From: Stropharia rugosoannulata | Taxonomy: Eukaryota; Basidiomycota; Agaricomycetes; Agaricales; Strophariaceae | Direction: 5' to 3' | Assembly (NCBI GenBank): GCA_028532985.1 | Contig: JANCIK010000002.1 | Location: forward strand, 1,178,001-1,242,000 | Length of the DNA: 64,000 nt | Shown: positions 50,192-62,549 of the stretch, in pieces | Numbering within the stretch: position 1 is the stretch's first letter | Layout of the letters: every line of letters begins with the position of its first letter | Notes under the pieces: generated by a model | Told to the model about the DNA's origin: nothing | The model's database searches: none | Seen by the model: the letters and a program-made list of their open reading frames with translations, nothing else | Position numbers and translations under genes: made by a program

Positions 50192-52779
50192 AACATTTGC
50201 ACGAGAGTAAACTGACGACGAAACTACTATATATGGTGAATTCCCACCTCGGGGAACCTTACTTTTCAAGCAAGGCCAAACCCGGATACTAAATGGTCAA
50301 GTTGCTGATGTGGGATCCTGCTGACCAATTCTGGTACGATAACAATGAATCTTTATGTAATCTCTTCTTACATAATAAGATAAGATAGTGCTCAGAAAAC
50401 TCAGTGAAGTTACGCAACAACTCGGAGCTACCCTACCATTAACCATTTGCTACCCTGGCTCTTATTATCTCATTTAACTATGTCAAGCTAAACATCTCTT
50501 AACGAAGATGTTCGAAGATGTTCGCTTGAATGTTCAGTAAATAAGAGGCTTCTGAAACATAATGAAGAAGCTTCCCGAAGCTTTGATAAAAGTCGAGGTT
50601 TTTACTTTGGGGTACATCTTCAGTGATTTTAAATATTCATACTCTTTGGAGTAGAGAACACAACTAGATACTGAATTAATTACATTAAATGAAATTTTCA
50701 CTGTTTTGTTCAGCGCGGTGTGAGTCGACGGAACGGCGACCCTTTATGATATAAATTGGTCAGTTTAGTTATGTAATAAATTACGTCACCACTTAACAGT
50801 CCATGGCAAACGCTCCGAGTCGTGAACTCTTGGTGAACTCAGTGTGAACGTAATGAGCAAGTGATGAGTTGACCTAAGTTAGCCATGTGCTTATTCGCAG
50901 CAGTTGTGTGACAGGCAACGAATCTTGAACAAATCAAAGAAATAATCGCACAAATTGATTGGACTAACATAATGAAAAGTACATTAATCCAGCTTCAATA
51001 TTATCTTACTAAGCATATCTCTCTAAGGCAACTCCGAGTCTGGGGAACATCTATCTGCTGCCTTATCGATATCTCTCATCACTAGAATTTCGACACACAC
51101 AACGATCGAATACTGTTGGAATACTGACTCCGTGGAGATAACCATAAACAACATATGTGGTCCTATCAAACTGGCCAGAAGGGAGATTATTTCAAGGTGT
51201 TGAGTACATACGAGCGGATGCAACCTCGTGCGCGACAGTTTAGTGGTCTTAGTAGAAGGTTCCCATGACCTCTGACGGCATTTCAACTCATGTGTCAGGG
51301 TTTTGAGATCTTGAAATCACTTGGAATATATTTTTTGGATTTCTTGCTCATAGTTCTCAAGCAAGCAGGGCAAATGTAAACGTGTCAGAACTTCAGATGA
51401 TTTATGGTACACACCACAAGAAGCAGAGATTGAAATAACAGAGTCTGGCCCTTGTATTCAATTATTATATTTAGGGTATGTTGAACTTCACGCGCTTTCA
51501 CATGGCTCGACTGCTTTGTGCCATTTGCGGGATATGTTCCCGACCTTACAGTGTTAATTACATCGGTTGACTTCTTCGCTTCCGTTTAAATTGAGATATA
51601 AACAAGTGAGTAACATAATTAGTATCTTAAGTGCCTTATGAGTTAATGCCACGAAGACATGCTTGTCATGATCGGAGAAGTTCCCTGGAGCAGGAGAGCG
51701 ATCAAGACGAGTACTTTTATATGGCTGAAGCAAATGGTAACTTGTACATTATATATTCTTTTAGAGGAGCTATCGTTAGCAAGTCCTCGCCCAATATTAG
51801 TTGAATGACTCGCACACTTTGTGTTGGTGTGGGGCATTTTGAAATTGTTCACTTTGCCGTCGACTGCATATGTACAATAATTCCCAGCACCTTGAGAGGT
51901 GAATAACTTTGGAATACCGCATACCAAAACGGCGGGGGTATGTTGCCACGAGGCCCAAGCACTGATACCGGTCGGCGGAAGCTGTATAATAACTGACTGC
52001 TGACTGACGAGTCATTCCTTGTCTCCGTCTCTAAAGTAAAGAGGTAAATTCGAATGAATGTATGCTATTTGTGCAGTGATACTATTCGTAGGAGTGACGT
52101 ATTTATGGTTGAATGAAAGCCTTGTGATTCGTGAACGTGCTGGCTAGTATACAGAGACACCGAAGATGGTTCGAACAAAGTGTAACCTGCAGCAGTAATA
52201 TTATCATTGACGTGATTGAGAAGTAACCTAAAGTTGTAATTAATAGAGATCATAACGAACACCCCAGCGACACTCACCAACAGGTATACGAGGTATATTC
52301 AACATAATCTTGGAGACTCAGACATTACTATTTGGGAGCAGGGATATTCTGCCTTCATGATGCAGCAATATTTGCGAAATGGCGCATGTGTGCGTTTCAC
52401 TGTGCGGTACTGGATATATTCTTGGTGCATTAAAATCGTAAGCCGACCAGAGGGAATTGAAGAAGCACCGCGAGAAAAATCCGCTCTACAACACCCGGAT
52501 CGACATTTAATTGCTCGGAGGAAATGATCTGATTATGGTACAGTGACTTATTTTTTGCAGGGGAAGGCCCGAGATGTTTAATGGATCTTCAATGTGGTCG
52601 GCACCATAATTGTAGGACACAGATAAGTTGAATGGTAGAGCGCGGAATAGTTGTTAATTTACCTGAACTATGGATTTTCTGTTGCCTCCGTTCTTGCAAA
52701 ATCGCTAAACCTCCGCTTTCAAGTTGGACTGCTGTATATACGGCGTAGATACTATTCACAGTTTGAAATATACCTGTGG

Positions 52780-53545
52780 TCATGACGTTGAGGCCGTCTC
52801 GGGATCCGGAAGCACTTCGGGGTTGCCACGCAGGTTTAATCCAATTTTTTGTGGAGGTCGAGGGAAGCCCAAGTTGATTCTAGAGGTAGGATTCTCTTAG
52901 ATTTGGATGATGAGATGTAAATATGTCGAGGAGTTTGGACACGGTTTCTCAGCATGGCGTTGAATCCGAGTGCAATCCTCGAGGAAACAAAATAGGGCAT
53001 CCTCGCTTTCTCATAGATTCCCAGAGACAGCCCTTCTGTACCAATCATTGCGTGCAATGGCATTGTCAACGGAGCCGCGAATAAGGCAGCCGAAAAACAG
53101 CCGGGACCGCATTGGAGCTCATATTACTCCCTTCGATGACATTTAGGAGCTGAGACATGAGTGTTTGCTCGCACAGGCGTATCTTCAGGCGTACCCCACT
53201 AGACATATCCCGTAACTTGGGTCTTCCCAGAGAGAATAAGCATCATGGAGTAAAAACATCAGATGAGGGAAATAGACTCAGATACCATCAGAAAGCCCAT
53301 AATACATCGAGTTGGAGTGCGTAAGTAGAAGGCGAATTCCCTCAAGGAGCAAGATTACTCCCGTCCATATTGAGGTTGATGGGAAGATGGAGGACGGACT
53401 GAAGGCATCTGGCGGTACGCAAAGGAGTTGCCCTGAGGCGCCGGATACGAACCATTGCCGGGTGAACAGCGCATGCTTTCCCGTTACCGCGGTGCCATTC
53501 AAAGTCGGTTCAAGTTCCCGCAAAAATGCTTTGATGGGGGTCTAA
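52780..53545 (-). pseudogene. Relic of an unidentified gene, seven in-frame stops and no frameshift
   Basis: On the minus strand one frame stays protein-like for about 250 codons (AFLRELEPTLNGTAV, SGASGQLLCVPPDAF, SMYYGLSDGI, FLLHDAYSLWEDPSYG, RSRLFFGCLIRGSVDNA, DALFCFLEDCTRIQ). It is interrupted by stops at 53278-53280, 53185-53187, 53143-53145, 53119-53121, 53011-53013, 52897-52899 and 52780-52782. Five are TGA and two TAA, each explainable by one C-to-T or G-to-A change from TGG, CGA or CAA. No insertion or deletion shifts the frame. The family was not recognised. It sits at the end of the AT-rich region. Confidence 0.7.
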
Positions 53546-53826
53546 AATTTGGCGATTGAGTGTGGTCGTCCGTGAAGTGGCATTCTGACATATATATCAT
53601 GCAATTTGCATGCAATATCAGAGCGACAGCACTATATAATGGTCATCCGAGTTGAGCATTCGCTCCTTTAGATAGACAGTTAATCCAAAGGCATCGCCTT
53701 AAGTGTATAGCCTTCCCCGGTTACGCAGTCCTTAGAGATGAGAATTGGACACCTTGATTAGATGAGAGTTTGGTCACTGGAGCAACACTGGAGTTTGGTG
53801 AAGTTGGGTGATGCGAGTTACTCCTG

Positions 53827-53836
53827 ATCACGTGAT
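53827..53836. promoter_or_regulatory. E-box palindrome upstream of the FLX1-type gene
   Basis: ATCACGTGAT is a perfect 10-base palindrome containing the CACGTG E-box, about 50 bases before the chosen start of the mitochondrial carrier. CACGTG is bound by bHLH factors such as Cbf1-type proteins in fungi; binding here is inference. Confidence 0.35.
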
Positions 53837-53882
53837 AATAAAGATATTTCGAGACCACCATCCGACATCGTCACCGTTGGGC

Positions 53883-55667
53883 ATGAGCATTCCACGGCCA
53901 TCGTTCAATCGAATAGCCCCTTCCATTGCAAACTCGGATGCCCGTTGCTCCTCAACCGGCCAGCTTTTTTGCGAGTACTGCACTTGTAAGAAGCCAGCTC
54001 TTCTCGCGCCTTCTTACATTGACAATATGGCTAGGATCATGCAGTAGCGGGGCTCGGGGCGGGGGTGGTCACCACTTTGTGTATGAATCCCCTCGATCTT
54101 CTTAAAGTCAAGCTTCAAGTTGCGACAAAAACCCCAAGGGGAGGAGTGGGGAAACAAATATGGCTTTCCCTACGAGATATACAACAAACAAATGGGTGGC
54201 GCGGCTTATACCGCGGGCTCATACCTAACATCGCAGGGAATGCGTCAAGCTGGGGTCTTTATTTTCTTTTGTGAGCCCCCTTTCCCATTCCTTAACATAT
54301 TCACTTAACAGAACACGACGTATACATAGCTACAATATGCTAAAAAAGCGGGCCTCAGGCGGAGACATCACGAAGACGCTGTCCGCATCTGAATACCTCA
54401 TCTGCTCTGCTCAAGCAAGTTCGCACTTCTACTCGTCCTAAGCCCACGGAATCACCGGCTGACTTCTTCATGTTTAGGCGCTGCGACTGCCGTTATCACC
54501 AATCCTTTATGGCTAGTCCGAGTTCGCATGTTCACAACCCAAGTCAACTCTCCCAACGCTTACCGGGGTCTATGGGGTATGTGTCTAATTTGCTGGCTAC
54601 ATTACATTACTGCCTCTGACATACCCTTTTTCTATGTTTCTGATTTCATTCCTGCAAAATTCAAAACCCATTGGGTCTAATTTCCGCCTTTGCACCGGCT
54701 ACTCCGGACAATCATACAGATGGCTTGTCTACAATAGTCCGAAAGGAAGGCCCCCTCGGTCTCTTTCGAGGGACCTCGTTAGCTCTATTCGGAGTCAGCA
54801 ATGGTGCCATCCAATTTGTCGTCTATGAAAAAATGAAGGCTTGGGGATTTGAGCGGAAACGAAGGCAATATGAAGCCGCAGGAAAAGTATACGACAAGGA
54901 AGCAGATAAACTGGTATGTTATGTGTTAAGTTTCTCGTACATATGCTAACAGAATGTATCCCTGCACCTTCAATTTTATTTGCCCACCGGGCATCATATT
55001 TTTCATCACAAATATTCAGTCGAATTTGTCTTACACCGCGATGTCTATTAGCAGCAAGTTAGCCGCACTGTCAGTGACTTATCCTTACCAAGTCATAAGG
55101 TCTCGCATACAGGTAAGCTCACTACTTGTTACATTTTGCCCCAATGCCCCTATCGTTCATCACTACAAATTTCATTGCTTCCATTCCAATCATATACTTT
55201 GACCGACTTACGCCATTGTTTTAACCGTTCTTTCGGAGCTTCTGCTGTACACCTAAGCTCTGCTCTGCGTTGCTTGCTATCTACTTAACACGTTTGCTAA
55301 CTCTCTGTTAACACACTTTTGGTACTCATCTGGTCTCCGCCCGTATGCTTTCTATCCGCCGTCCAACACGCGATCCACACGCACACCATTCTTATACACG
55401 CCACGGCTTCTACTCCCTACCACGATTGTCGCAATGTTGTGCTGCATACCATAGGATAATGCCCAGTCGGAACATTTTCCAACCATACCATCGACTATCA
55501 GACGCACCTGGTCTCAAGAAGGAATTCGTGGATTTTTTAGGGGTCTAGGAACCAATCTTGTCAGAGTTCTTCCAGGAACTTGCGTAACATTCGTGGTCTA
55601 CGAGAACCTGGCATGGCTTCTCAGGACAAGCGCGGCCAAACGTGCAGAGGTTGAGGATATCGATTAG
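53883..55667 (+). CDS. flx1: Mitochondrial carrier, FAD/folate type (Flx1/SLC25A32-like), 334 aa
   Basis: Seven exons: 53883-53985, 54045-54270, 54330-54418, 54478-54576, 54720-54913, 55020-55112 and 55467-55667. Members of this family move FAD or folate across the inner mitochondrial membrane. The three carrier signatures are PLDLLKVK, PLWLVRVR and PYQVIRSR; the second and third, together with GNASSWGLYF and GVSNGAIQFVVYEKMK, point to the SLC25A32/Flx1 group. The third repeat closes with GLGTNLVRVLPGTCVTF and VVYENLAWLL. The first exon is the weak point: the frame is open from 53808 and the N-terminus has no family support. The last intron is long (354 bases) and could hide a small exon. Confidence 0.8.
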
Positions 55668-56513
55668 GTCCATTTCCTGTCAAACAGGACTGCCGCCGCA
55701 TGTCGCCAGCAGTAATCTGTTCGGTGAAACCTTTCTAAAAAACTTTCAACACTTTGGTGTGCATCACCCCATGGAGTTGCCCATAGACTTGGTGCATTGA
55801 AAAATTGGCTCTGCAATCGAGTATCATTCATCGATAACCTAATGGTCTGTCTTTTGAACCCGGTTGGATCTTCTTTTGCATTATATAGCACACCAATGCT
55901 TCCTCGTTCTGTTCATATAGCATTTACATCAGATAATTTAGATGACAGTTTGTACAACATATAACTATAACTACTCTACATAATCCTAACTCAACAGATA
56001 TGCACCTCTTACCCTAATATCCCAAAACACGGTTATCCTCCAAGCTCGGAGGAGCGATATCGATACCTGATATAGCACACCTAAGGGTTTCGGATCGATT
56101 AGTGACTGTTCAACGAATGGGAGGAGGAGAAGATAAAGAGAATCAGTGTAACTATAACTTCATTGAGTATCATCGAGTGGTAGCGTCTCCTCTACAACCG
56201 TATGCCCCCGCGTCAAAACGAGTTGGGAAGCTAGTCGGAGACGAGACTGAGCAGGTTATGCCCCCACGCTTAAAGGCGTTATGCCAAAGAGTTTCATCAA
56301 GAAATGCGAATTCATGACATGAGAGAGGAAATAAATCTTACAGGAGAGCTTTTGAGGACTGATGGGGGTGCAAACGGAATGAGCTGTAAAATCGCGTCGC
56401 GGCTAATTTTTATATGTCGTGTTTGGCAACGCGCTTAACTACAAATATCGAGACCTAAGCCGTTCCGCAAAAGTCCACCCAAGGTCACGGTCCCTCGTCA
56501 TATTCTGCACACT
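55668..56513. other. Intergenic region, no confident gene
   Basis: About 0.85 kb. A 75-codon minus frame at 55664-55891 and a 71-codon plus frame at 56102-56317 are open but have no recognisable family; the minus frame begins inside the carrier's stop region. The last 200 bases must hold the promoter of the IF-3 gene. Confidence 0.4.
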
Positions 56514-57425
56514 ATGAGTGCATTTCTAGCTTTTCGTAATGCTGCTGTTACCGTCTTACGACCAAAAAATGCACACGTATTTCCTCAACACGTCTCGACA
56601 GATTCACGGATTGTAACAGTGGCAACCCGAAGATATAATGCACACGCCTTGAAGTCATCGTCGCATCCGAGTCCTAGTGCCTCTCATGCCCAACCTAGAG
56701 AGGAAGGATCTCAGCCAGGGGAATCCAAACAGACTCAGGATCAACAACGAATACCGAAGGAGAAGAAAATCGCTCAGAACCCTAAAAACCATGATATCCC
56801 TCATTATATGGTACAAGTCGCTGACGCCGATGGCAAATTGCATCCACCGCAAGCGCTTATTCCTATTCTTGACTCAGTAGATCTGCAGACCCATGTTGTC
56901 CGCCTTGTCACGCATGACCCCCCAATTGTGCGCATTCTTACACGTCTAGAAGATAAGACAAACCAGCTCAAAAAGAAAGCAGAAAAGACTGGTCAAGGCG
57001 CACAGCGTGTCGATACTATGGTGATACAGCTTACGTGGCTGACTGGCGACGCGGATTATCAGAATAAACTATCCAAGGCGAAGGCAGAGCTCGAGAAAGG
57101 TGGCACCAGAGTTGACATCATGTTCAGGAACAAACCGAGAGTGCGGTATCCGTCCGTTGGGGAGATGGCACAACAAATGGACGAGGTCGCCGTAGCCTTC
57201 GAGGAGATCGCCACTGAATGGAAACCACGATCTATAGAAAGGGGCTCCGCATATCTGTACTTCCAAAGCAACTCAGGGAAGAAGATACGGAAGGCAACGG
57301 TCACGAGGGAAGAAATAGAAGCCAAAGCAAAGGAAGCTCTCGAACTCGCTCAGCGGCAAGAGCAGAAACGATTGAAGAAAGAAAGCTCCAAGACCTCCAA
57401 AGATCCCTCGAAGCTATATCGCTAG
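56514..57425 (+). CDS. Mitochondrial translation initiation factor IF-3 (303 aa, single exon)
   Basis: Intact frame. The first 45 residues are positively charged and hydroxylated (MSAFLAFRNAAVTVLRPKNA, later RRYNAHALKSSS), as expected of a mitochondrial targeting sequence. A charged linker precedes the factor itself. The N-terminal IF-3 region appears as NHDIPHYMVQVADADGKL and PIVRILTRLEDKTNQ, and the C-terminal half as IQLTWLTGDADYQNKLSKA and KAELEKGGTRVDIMF. IF-3 binds the small mitoribosomal subunit and controls initiator selection. The lysine/glutamate-rich tail (KKESSKTSKDPSK) is typical of fungal extensions. Sequence divergence in this family is high, so the call rests on order and spacing of these blocks. 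Confidence 0.8.
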   Translation: MSAFLAFRNAAVTVLRPKNAHVFPQHVSTDSRIVTVATRRYNAHALKSSSHPSPSASHAQPREEGSQPGESKQTQDQQRIPKEKKIAQNPKNHDIPHYMVQVADADGKLHPPQALIPILDSVDLQTHVVRLVTHDPPIVRILTRLEDKTNQLKKKAEKTGQGAQRVDTMVIQLTWLTGDADYQNKLSKAKAELEKGGTRVDIMFRNKPRVRYPSVGEMAQQMDEVAVAFEEIATEWKPRSIERGSAYLYFQSNSGKKIRKATVTREEIEAKAKEALELAQRQEQKRLKKESSKTSKDPSKLYR

Positions 57426-58144
57426 TTCCTGATCATTAGTATGTGTTACCCATGCCTATGCTATTTCATGGCTGAAATGTGCTTTCTTAATTCAGGATTA
57501 TAGTCTAGCTTTATTTTTCTGTCCTTCGCAAATTGTATTCACTTTTAATTTACAAGGTTTTCATGGGTCTGATTTGCTGTTCAATAAGTTTAGCAGAGCA
57601 AGGTTATTGTTATTGTTCTCCCCCTTCCAAGAAACAGTCGTACAAAAATTCCATATCTCTTATGGACGAACACTTATATGTCATTGTGACGCTACTGATG
57701 TCAATGAATAGATAGATGTATCTACTTCTGACAGGAACTTGTTCATGTTAGACGTACAAATTAGCGGTATTGGTATTGTACTGACCATGAATGAGTAGTT
57801 TCGGCGTAGGGCCATTAGCTTCATTTTGGTCTTTTTATGCCAATAATACTCTAGTTATATCAAGCGCTTCAAATGTTCAACGTCTCAAGATCTCAGGAGC
57901 AGCTCGGACTCTGCCGAATTGACTCGCCTTGGCCCAAACGCCGTCGCGCTAGGTTGCGCCACACTCCTGTTCTGTTCTTCTCATGATAAACGGGCTCTAA
58001 CCCTCTTCCTGGTCCAATTGGCATCATCGCCTACACAAGTAGCGACAATGTAGAAACTCGTCACGCGGGCTGCGCTGAGATAATTATAGTAAACAAGGGG
58101 GCTTTTTATCGCAGGAGCAACTTCTTTTGTGGAACTGCGTCAAC
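57426..58144. other. Intergenic region
   Basis: About 0.7 kb of AT-rich sequence between IF-3 and the next gene; no coding frame or clear signal was recognised. Confidence 0.4.
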
Positions 58145-61100
58145 ATGGCCTCTTCATCTGGGTTCGGGCAGCAAGGGAACTGGCAAACGATGTCGAATGA
58201 GCTACAAAACTCATGGTTACCCAAACCATCTCACCCGCGGCTGGAAGAGGCGTACAGAACTTTCAGCGCTGCCATTCAGTCCAACCATTCACTGGCTGAA
58301 CTAACGGAGAAGGTATACTCATCTATTATATCTATCCCACTTACTAACTGGCCTCATAACAAAGAATATTTCAGATGGCGTCGATGCATTGGCATTTTGG
58401 GAAAGCTCCGACGATGTATCGGAGAAGTTCTTTCTCCAATCTGGTGGCGTAAGTGTAGGACGAACAAGTTGCTTAAGCACTCAGTTCTTACTTATGCCCA
58501 ATCAAACTATACAGAACGGAAACCTTGTAACGGCCATGGTCTCGGCTCTTGATTTTGTTCTTGGACACCCAGGCGTGCCATGTCTTGATATGGGCCCTCT
58601 TAAAAACCGTTGCAAGCAGCTTCAGAAAAAGATTTATCAGAAACTTTCCAACGAATATTCACAGGAAAATACGTATGTGTTTTGAGAAGACTCTCAGTCA
58701 GAATACTCGCTTATCAAGCCGTAGATACCAAAGGTCCACTGTATCACATTGGATTGCAGAACTAGAAAACAACTTCTTGAAACCAGACTCTCATGACCTA
58801 TCGGTACGTTCCTAACGTCCCTCAGTATACTTACTGACAGGAGTCATCTATATGTCCAGTGGTATATTGATAATTTCCGGAAAATTCTCGGTTTTCTGGG
58901 GGTACAACATCATGTAAGTAGCTTTCACTCACGTCGTGAGCTGTACTTTCATAAAGTAAGTTTCAGGAAGAAAGTGACCCGCCGATAGCGTCATTGTTGA
59001 ATCGAATCATCTTCGCAAGCTTTAGTCCTAATTTTGATCATATCAAACTCGTTCATGACATGCTTTCTGATCTCGACCTCCTCTCCGACGATGCAGCATC
59101 GGTCTATCTGACAAGGTCCTCCGCTGCAATTGACCCTAAACTTATACCGGAATATTCGACACATGCCATCCGTAAAGCTATAGAGGACATCCGACATGCC
59201 TCTCGAAATGAAAATTACCCAGTGAGAACCATTATTTACTACTGATGGAACATGAAGTTACTTAACGACAATACACTAGGCCGTTAGAGCCACCCTTTCC
59301 TTCTTCGAGGCCTTACCGGGAACCACAGATGTACACATAGTAAATTCACATAGTTTCTTCCTTTGTTTAATCCTTGCTAAATTAGTGTTTCTTTAGCTCG
59401 CAGCCATTAAACTTGCTTTATTGGAAATTGCTTCAACCATAGAGAAGTCAGACATCACAGGTGAAGAATCAGATTTGGTATGCTCTCTGTATACGACCGG
59501 TCGAACTTTCGACAGTTCAAGTGTAGCCAAATCTATGAGATCTTCGTTCTACTCCGAAGATCATGACGGAGTTGAATTCGTCAAAGTGGTATTCCAAGAC
59601 GTCTCTGTCAGGACCAAAGTGCCTTACAAAGTACATACTGACGCTAGGACGTGGAAAAATCTCACTCTAGAAGCAAGTCCATATGAACCAATGCAATCTT
59701 TATTGCTACGATTTTCAACAGAAGCGAACAAGAAGAACAGGCATCCGTTCTTTCCTATATCGGATTTTGATATTCACATTGAGCAAACATCCTCTCCAGA
59801 AGACCCTCGAAAATTGCATGTCGGGAAGAAATGGTTCACTCAAGGTAAAGTAAGCGACTTCCTTCCCGGAACCACTGCCACAATTTCGTATGAACGTCAT
59901 GACGGGGTTGAAGATCTCAATCAAGTCAAGCCGCCTCTCCATCTAAACTTCCCATTCCAACGCCTGTATCCCTCTTCTGCTCCCAGTCCGCCGGTAGAAT
60001 GGGTTTCTACGCCAATGACTGATGGGCCCTGGAAGCAGACGCTCACTCTGCAATTCATGGGAGATGGTGCCGAACTGACCGCACACATCACATATCCTCC
60101 CGTTATTGCTCGAACCATTTTGATGCCAACCAACCTTGCGCTTGTTGATAAGAAGGGATTTATGCTGCGTCGCCTCCGGGTCTTCCCTAATCTTTTGAAA
60201 GAGAAACTTCCATTCCCACTCACTGTTGATCAAGCCCGAACGTTACTCGGTCGCACCGTGTTTTACCAAAGCAAGGATGGGGAAGAACAACTTGTCATCC
60301 GGCGTCCGACTGCGAACAAGCGTCGCAAAGTAGAACCAGAGCAGGATCCCGTATACATGGCTTACGTCTGGGGACTCGACCCCGACGGGCGACTACTCAA
60401 GACCATAGAGCACGCGAACGAGCCGTCTGGCGAACTGTGCCGGACGTTTCAGTTTGACGATTCTGGCACCGAGCTTCCGGACGAAGTGCATGCAGCAGCC
60501 GAGACTGAAGGCTACCCTGCGCTCAAGAAGGTTGCCAGATTCGAGTGGATTGGGCTTGTGGACCTGCCTATGCCCACTGGTCCGACGAGGGAAGAAATCG
60601 CAGCCAGGGAGGCGCTTTCACGCAGACGCAAACGCCTTGCCGACATCCTCGCTGCAGCCCCCCCGTTCTTCGAAGTTGGGATTAATGGTGATTGCGCATT
60701 GATTGCTGGGGAGCTCAGTTTACATGATCTTGGGTCGCCTACCATAGTTACCATCGAACACTGCAAACCTGGTATCTGGGCAAGCGGCTATGCTGAACGG
60801 GAGGACTTTGGCGATGGCGACTTCATGATTTGGGTTCGATGGGTTAGGCCGGGGAGCATCGACTTGAACGCACCGGCGTCGGCCTTCGAACGCCCGCAAG
60901 CTTATGAAAACAGCCCATTAGATGCCAATCTTGTCTGGGAAGACGTTGGTGTGGCGTCGGCTGACGGTGGGATTGCTGCCATTCTTGCTCGTGGTATCCT
61001 CGCAGAGACATCTGTGGTATCCCTCGGCGCTGATTCTCGGACCACGTTGTTGGAAAGACTCGTTCTGTCTGGCGCCGAAGACGGCAAATACCAGGTTCCG

Positions 61101-61205
61101 GGAGGTATCTCATCCTATACCGGCGCTGATGGCATTTACATGGTGCAGACAGCAAAGGACAGCGAGGGACAGATTGCTTTTTTGAGAGTTATTGAAAATA
61201 CTTAG
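58145..61205 (+). CDS. Unrecognised protein, 888 aa, 8 exons
   Basis: Exons 58145-58312, 58365-58448, 58515-58672, 58725-58803, 58860-58913, 58967-59221, 59280-59339 and 59397-61205, all phase-consistent. The N-terminal 290 residues look helical (RLEEAYRTFSAAIQS, VSHWIAELENNFL, WYIDNFRKILGFLG). The C-terminal 600 residues in one large exon look mixed, with many beta-type blocks (WKQTLTLQFMGDGAELTAH, TIVTIEHCKPGIWASGY). A basic cluster NKRRKVEP at about residue 592 could be a nuclear signal. I recognise no domain. The gene looks intact and under constraint (long open frame, clean splice sites). The third exon border is optional because the 66-base intron has no stop; a start 18 bases upstream is also in frame. 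Confidence 0.75.
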
Positions 61206-61682
61206 TTGGAAGACAGGAACTGCATGTAAATTGGAATAAAGACCCCGTTCAGGTAATCAATGATTGTCATTTATGCTTATGTGGAAGACAGGGGGAGGCT
61301 TTTAAGACTTTTAGTCTTTGTTTCCTCTCTTTACGAAACCGTCCAACGTCCAACGTCACATCCATCCATCAGACAAGCTTTAACTTTTCTCCTTTTTTGT
61401 GATACACCTATTAAACACATTCTGAAGTAGCCTAGGTCAGAAACCGAATAATGTTTTGCCTGGTAAATTATAAAATCTCCCAGTTCTCTTCCAAAGCAGC
61501 CTCACCGAACTCATTTCAAAACTACCACATCACCGTCTGCTAGCCCAAGACAAAACTTCTCTGCGTCCAGCTGCATCTATCATTCTACGCCTGCCAGACC
61601 AGGTCTCCACACTATATTCCTACTACTCTCCAAAGCTTGCCAACGCGTTCACTACGACTACTATCCAAGTCACTTTCCCAAC
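61206..61682. other. Intergenic region with pyrimidine-rich leader
   Basis: About 480 bases. The first part is the 3' end of the 888 aa gene; the last 200 bases are C/T-rich (CTACTACTCTCC, CACTTTCCCAAC just before the ATG), as in fungal 5' leaders. Confidence 0.4.
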
Positions 61683-62549
61683 ATGCCTTTCATCGCTGTC
61701 CCGCGTGAAGATGTTGACCCGCCCATGCCTACTCTCTCTGGACTACCCTTGGTCATACCATATGACCAAAGGCAAATTCCAGAGTTGGGTATGGTAGCCC
61801 TCAAAATCTACGCTTTCGGTGGTCTCGCCATCATGGTCGCCACTATCGTTGCCGCCTTCAGCTACTGGTTCTGGACTATAGTCATTAGACATGAATGGGC
61901 CGATTCGCCTCCTTCGCTTGACCTTGACCCCGATGTTAGTGACACTATTTTCATTTTAGTCACTTTGACTAATCTTCAGCTTTAGCGCATGCGGGAACAA
62001 GAACTCAAGCGCATAGCACGCCACAAAGCTCGCAAAGAGGCGCGCGAGAAGGAGAGAGAACTTCGCGAGTTGGAACCATACACCCCACCGCCTGTGCGCC
62101 TGTTCAAGCGCAAGAACCGCGAAAGATCAAGCACTCTGCCGGTCATTGGCTTTGGTCATCCTTCTGGATCACACCCCAAAAGCAATCTATTCCCTGCATC
62201 GAGCATATTCCGGCCTCGCAAGTCGAGCTTTTCGACACCGTCCTCAAAGGGGAAGAAGGACAGGCGTGTCAGTTGGGCATCCTCTACCACGACACTAGAT
62301 GGACACGGAAATACGTTCTTGAAACCTCTTGAGATAAAGCAAGGTTCCTCACTTTCAAAGAGGAGCATGCTCCGTGTTCCCTCGTCCGAACCTGTTAACA
62401 GTCTTCGCCGCGCTCCTCGAGCTCGCTCTGTTTCACCCCGCGTCTCGATATCGATTGAACCGCGCGCACGTCAAGGGCCAGATATGGCTTTGATGACGAC
62501 GCCTGAAATGGTTAGCAGCTGGGCTAGACCCCAACATAACTTCGACTAA
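61683..62549 (+). CDS. Single-pass membrane protein with basic cytosolic tail, 271 aa
   Basis: Exons 61683-61934 and 61986-62549 joined in phase 0 (donor GTTAGT, 51-base intron). Residues about 37-67 form one strong transmembrane helix (MVALKIYAFGGLAIMVATIV and onward to FSYWFWTIVI). The tail is very basic: a charged coiled segment (MREQELKRIARHKARKEARE) and then Ser/Arg-rich low complexity with several possible phosphorylation sites (RRVSWASSTTT, RARSVSPRVS). No domain was recognised. The gene is convergent with nothing and has the same orientation as its neighbours. A membrane tether or organelle-contact role is possible but is only inference. Confidence 0.75.

Larger units (their letters stand above)
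47023..52779. other. AT-rich, gene-poor region
   Basis: About 5.8 kb with no reading frame that looks like a gene: the longest frames are under 100 codons and show no family resemblance. It contains a perfect palindrome (47343-47366), a diverged direct repeat (48705-48875 with 49128-49373) and a short tandem repeat (50075-50191). TACTCGGTC occurs twice around 49440-49468. Composition and repeats suggest decayed mobile elements. Confidence 0.6.
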
